Positions 4,917 through 6,320 of a DNA stretch of 6,320 bases are shown here, in pieces. The position numbers were made by a program, and so were the translations under genes. Source of the DNA: Acidimicrobiia bacterium. Lineage in GTDB: Bacteria > Actinomycetota > Acidimicrobiia > Spongiisociales > SHLN01. Every line of letters begins with the position of its first letter. Within the stretch, counting starts at the first letter, position 1. The stretch lies in contig SHLN01000153.1 of the NCBI GenBank assembly GCA_004283105.1, forward strand, positions 1 through 6,320, given 5' to 3'. Below the pieces are notes generated by a model. The model did not search any database. It had not been told where the DNA came from and saw only the letters and a list, made by a program, of their open reading frames with translations.

Positions 4917-5633
4917 ATGGACATTTCAGGCCGTCGCGCCCTCGTTACCGGCGGAGCTCATCGGGTAGGGAAGGGGATCGCACTTGCCCTGGCCGGGGCG
5001 GGGGCCGACCTGGTTCTCCACTACAACCGCTCGGCCGGCCCGGCGGAGGCAACGGCCGATGAAGCCCGGGCCCTCGGTTCGACGGTCGAGCTTCGCCAGG
5101 CCGACTTGAGCGATCCGGACTCCATCGCAGCGCTGCTGTCTGATCCGGTCGACATCCTCGTGAACAGTGCGGCCGGCTTTCCGAGCGACCATCTCCTCGA
5201 TGTCTCCCTCGAGCAGTGGGAGCGCACCATCGGCCTGAATCTGACCGCGCCGGTGTTCCTCACCCAGGCGTTTGCCAGGTCCTTGCCGGAGGATCGAACC
5301 GGGGCTGTTGTCAATGTCACAGACTGGAAGACGGAGCGGCCGTATCTCGGTCCTCGGTTCAGCTATACCATCGCCAAGGGGGCTATCGACACGTTCACCA
5401 GGGTGGCGGCCAGTGAGCTCGCCCCACGGATCCGCGTTAATGCGGTGGCACTCGGGGTCGTTCTTCCTCCTGCCGACGCCGAGGAGGGGTACGCCGAGCG
5501 ATTGGCGTCCCAGACCCCGCTCGAGAAGATCGGGGGCGTCGAGACCGTCGCCCAGGCGGTGCTTCACTTCATTCGCAACGACTTCATTACCGGGGAGATC
5601 CAGCGGCTCGATGGCGGGGCGCATCTCAGATAG
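4917..5633 (+). CDS. Pteridine-reductase-like SDR oxidoreductase
   Basis: A short-chain dehydrogenase/reductase of normal length (238 aa), cytosolic, NADPH-preferring. The Rossmann motif is TGGAHRVG (11-18), and HYNRS (35-39) with Arg16/Arg38 suits NADPH. NSAAG (83-87) takes the place of NNAG. Asn108 is in the GLN segment. The catalytic Tyr150 and Lys154 lie in YTIAK. The usual catalytic Ser is replaced by Asp136 (NVTDWKTERP), a hallmark of pteridine reductases such as PTR1 and FolM, where Asp-Tyr-Lys is used. The C-terminus (GEIQRLDGGAHLR) matches the family. The likely role is reduction of dihydropterin or dihydrofolate-type substrates, but substrate assignment from motifs alone is uncertain; 3-oxoacyl-ACP reductase-like activity is less likely given the Asp. 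It is transcribed divergently from the Thr-rich gene, apparently from a leaderless promoter. It stands alone, followed by a hairpin and repeats. Confidence 0.92.
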   Translation: MDISGRRALVTGGAHRVGKGIALALAGAGADLVLHYNRSAGPAEATADEARALGSTVELRQADLSDPDSIAALLSDPVDILVNSAAGFPSDHLLDVSLEQWERTIGLNLTAPVFLTQAFARSLPEDRTGAVVNVTDWKTERPYLGPRFSYTIAKGAIDTFTRVAASELAPRIRVNAVALGVVLPPADAEEGYAERLASQTPLEKIGGVETVAQAVLHFIRNDFITGEIQRLDGGAHLR

Positions 5634-5654
5634 CGGAGCTCCTTCGTCGCTCCG
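5634..5654 (+). terminator. Weak hairpin after the SDR gene
   Basis: CGGAGC (5634-5639) and CGAGCGAC-compatible arm GCTCCG (5649-5654) form a 6-bp stem with a 9-base loop directly after the TAG stop. There is no T-run, and it merges into the heptad array, so termination is only a possibility. Confidence 0.35.
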
Positions 5655-5685
5655 AGCTATGAGCTGTGAGCTATGAGCTGTGAGC
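5654..5685. repeat. Heptad tandem repeat array, unit GAGCTRT
   Basis: Four perfect-phase units alternate GAGCTAT, GAGCTGT, GAGCTAT and GAGCTGT, followed by GAGC. The strict alternation gives a 14-base higher-order unit repeated twice, suggesting duplication by slippage or unequal exchange. The array lies between the SDR stop and the DUF427 promoter. An inverted copy of GAGCTGTGAGC begins at the right edge of the window. Confidence 0.9.
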
Positions 5686-5701
5686 AACGCCTGCGGCGGT
5701 T
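5686..5701. repeat. AACGCC palindrome copy next to heptads
   Basis: AACGCCTGCGGCGGTT is an imperfect inverted repeat (AACGCC, then GGCG-G-TT with one extra G) attached without a gap to the GAGCTRT array. Its first 12 bases are identical to 50-61. Confidence 0.55.
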
Positions 5702-5718
5702 AGTGGCGCGGCGTTTCC

Positions 5719-5724
5719 TACGCT
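5719..5724 (+). promoter_or_regulatory. -10 box of the DUF427 gene, leaderless type
   Basis: TACGCT fits TANNNT and ends 6 bases before ATG 5731. No Shine-Dalgarno fits in that gap, so a leaderless transcript is likely. No clear -35 is visible. Confidence 0.5.
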
Positions 5725-5730
5725 CAGGTT

Positions 5731-6219
5731 ATGAAGCGAATCGAGCCAGGGCCGGGGCAGGAGTCGGTGTGGGATTATCCGCGGCCGCCTCGCGTTGAAC
5801 CGTCCCAGCACCAGGTTCGGGTTGAGTTCGGTGGTCGGGAGATCGCGCGGTCAGATCGGGCGGTGCGGGTGCTCGAGACGAGCCATCCGCCGGTCTTCTA
5901 CGTGCCGCTCGACGACATCGTTTCCGACGTCATCGAGCTCACCCAGTCGAGCAGCTTCTGCGAGTTCAAGGGCAGCGCTTCCTACTACACGATCAGGGTT
6001 GGCGAGCAGGTGTCCGTCGACGCTGCCTGGACCTACCTGGACCCCTCCCCGAGCTACGAGACCCTGACGGGCTTGGTGGCCTTCTATCCCGGGCGGGTCG
6101 ATGCCTGTTTCGTCGGTGAAGAGCGGGTTGAGCCCCAGGCCGGCGACTTCTACGGCGGATGGATCACGAAGTCAGTTGTAGGCCCCTTCAAAGGCGCCCC
6201 CGGAACCATGGGCTGGTAG
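5731..6219 (+). CDS. DUF427 domain protein
   Basis: A soluble 162-residue protein of the DUF427 family, a small beta-rich fold of unknown biochemical role that is widespread in actinobacteria, cyanobacteria and fungi. The leader includes VWDYPRPPRVEP (13-24). The core begins near residue 28 with VRVEFGGREIARSDRAVRVLE and ETSHPPVFYVP. It continues with CEFKGSASYY, AAWTYLDPSP and LVAFYPGRVDACF, all characteristic of the family. The C-terminal extension starting FYGGWITKSVVGPFKG and ending PGTMGW is typical of the longer actinobacterial and cyanobacterial form. The ATG at 5731 is the only sensible start, and TACGCT 6 bases before it suggests a leaderless mRNA. It is monocistronic here, and no function can be read from its neighbours. 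Confidence 0.9.
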   Translation: MKRIEPGPGQESVWDYPRPPRVEPSQHQVRVEFGGREIARSDRAVRVLETSHPPVFYVPLDDIVSDVIELTQSSSFCEFKGSASYYTIRVGEQVSVDAAWTYLDPSPSYETLTGLVAFYPGRVDACFVGEERVEPQAGDFYGGWITKSVVGPFKGAPGTMGW

Positions 6220-6221
6220 GG

Positions 6222-6234
6222 AACGCTGCGCGTT
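6222..6234. repeat. AACGC-TGC-GCGTT palindrome
   Basis: A perfect 5-bp inverted repeat with a 3-base centre, starting two bases after the DUF427 stop codon. It resembles the AACGCC...GGCGTT palindromes at 5686-5701 and 6291-6306 but may be a chance match at this length. Confidence 0.4.
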
Positions 6235-6260
6235 TCGTGCACAGCGAACCTCGTCGGATA

Positions 6261-6278
6261 CCTTCGGCAACCCGAAGG
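6261..6278 (+). terminator. Hairpin downstream of DUF427 gene
   Basis: CCTTCGG and CCGAAGG form a perfect 7-bp stem around CAAC, 42 bases after the DUF427 stop. No T-run follows on either strand, so this is a plausible but non-canonical terminator, possibly serving both directions. Confidence 0.45.
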
Positions 6279-6288
6279 GTTGGCGCTA

Positions 6289-6308
6289 GCAACGCCGAAA
6301 GGCGTTGC
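6289..6308. repeat. GCAACGCC-GAAA-GGCGTTGC hairpin
   Basis: A perfect 8-bp stem closed by a GAAA (GNRA) tetraloop on the plus strand, which would be very stable in RNA. It contains AACGCC and GGCGTT and lies one base from an inverted heptad copy. It could be a repeat-associated palindrome or a terminator for a leftward gene beyond the window. Confidence 0.6.
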
Positions 6309-6309
6309 C

Positions 6310-6320
6310 GCTCACAGCTC
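6310..6320. repeat. Start of an inverted GAGCTGT heptad array, cut by window edge
   Basis: GCTCACAGCTC is the reverse complement of GAGCTGTGAGC at 5675-5685. Only one and a half units are visible before the window ends, so continuation of the array is a prediction. Confidence 0.5.

Noticed and set aside
4926..5687. Minus-strand open frame of 253 codons opposite the SDR gene
   Set aside because: Antisense to an intact SDR gene with all catalytic motifs; it begins inside the heptad array and has no family features.

Overview
The window looks like chromosomal DNA from a GC-rich actinomycetote. Three things point there: a GlnR-type (OmpR-family) nitrogen regulator, a GlnA2-like type I glutamine synthetase (GS) beside a type II GS, and a membrane-tethered protein with poly-threonine linkers of the kind common in Acidimicrobiia and related uncultured lineages. 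The lineage below phylum level is inference. There is no phage, transposon, CRISPR array or RNA gene that I can support.

Layout. The left two thirds (about 144-4851) is a run of minus-strand genes, read right to left: a Thr-rich membrane-anchored protein of unknown function (4240-4851), glnII (type II GS, 3138-4139), glnA (type I-alpha GS, 1728-3056), a GlnR-like regulator (1096-1731, GTGA overlap with glnA), a GNAT-family acetyltransferase (453-1076) and an unknown small protein (144-389). Two plus-strand genes lie to the right: a pteridine-reductase-like SDR enzyme (4917-5633), divergent from the Thr-rich gene, and a DUF427 protein (5731-6219).

How it works together. The core is a compact nitrogen-assimilation unit: two non-homologous-subclass glutamine synthetases with the regulator expected to control them. 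The 100-base gap upstream of glnII carries four GlnR-type half-sites at an exact 11-base period (GTAAC, TTCAC, GTAAC, GCAAC on the minus strand), so I infer that the regulator controls the operon that encodes it. Neither GS shows an adenylylation site, so control is probably transcriptional plus feedback inhibition. A perfect 12-bp hairpin between glnII and glnA may set the ratio of upstream to downstream message.

Intergenic structure. Outside the genes the DNA is patterned. Four arrays of degenerate 7-base tandem repeats, each with a different unit (GACCCTC, AGCGAGC, GGTGACC, GAGCTRT), lie at 13-145 and 5654-5685, and an inverted copy of the last unit begins at the right edge. Short AACGCC...GGCGTT palindromes sit next to three of them. 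Three promoters have a TANNNT -10 box only 6-7 bases before the start codon, suggesting leaderless mRNAs.
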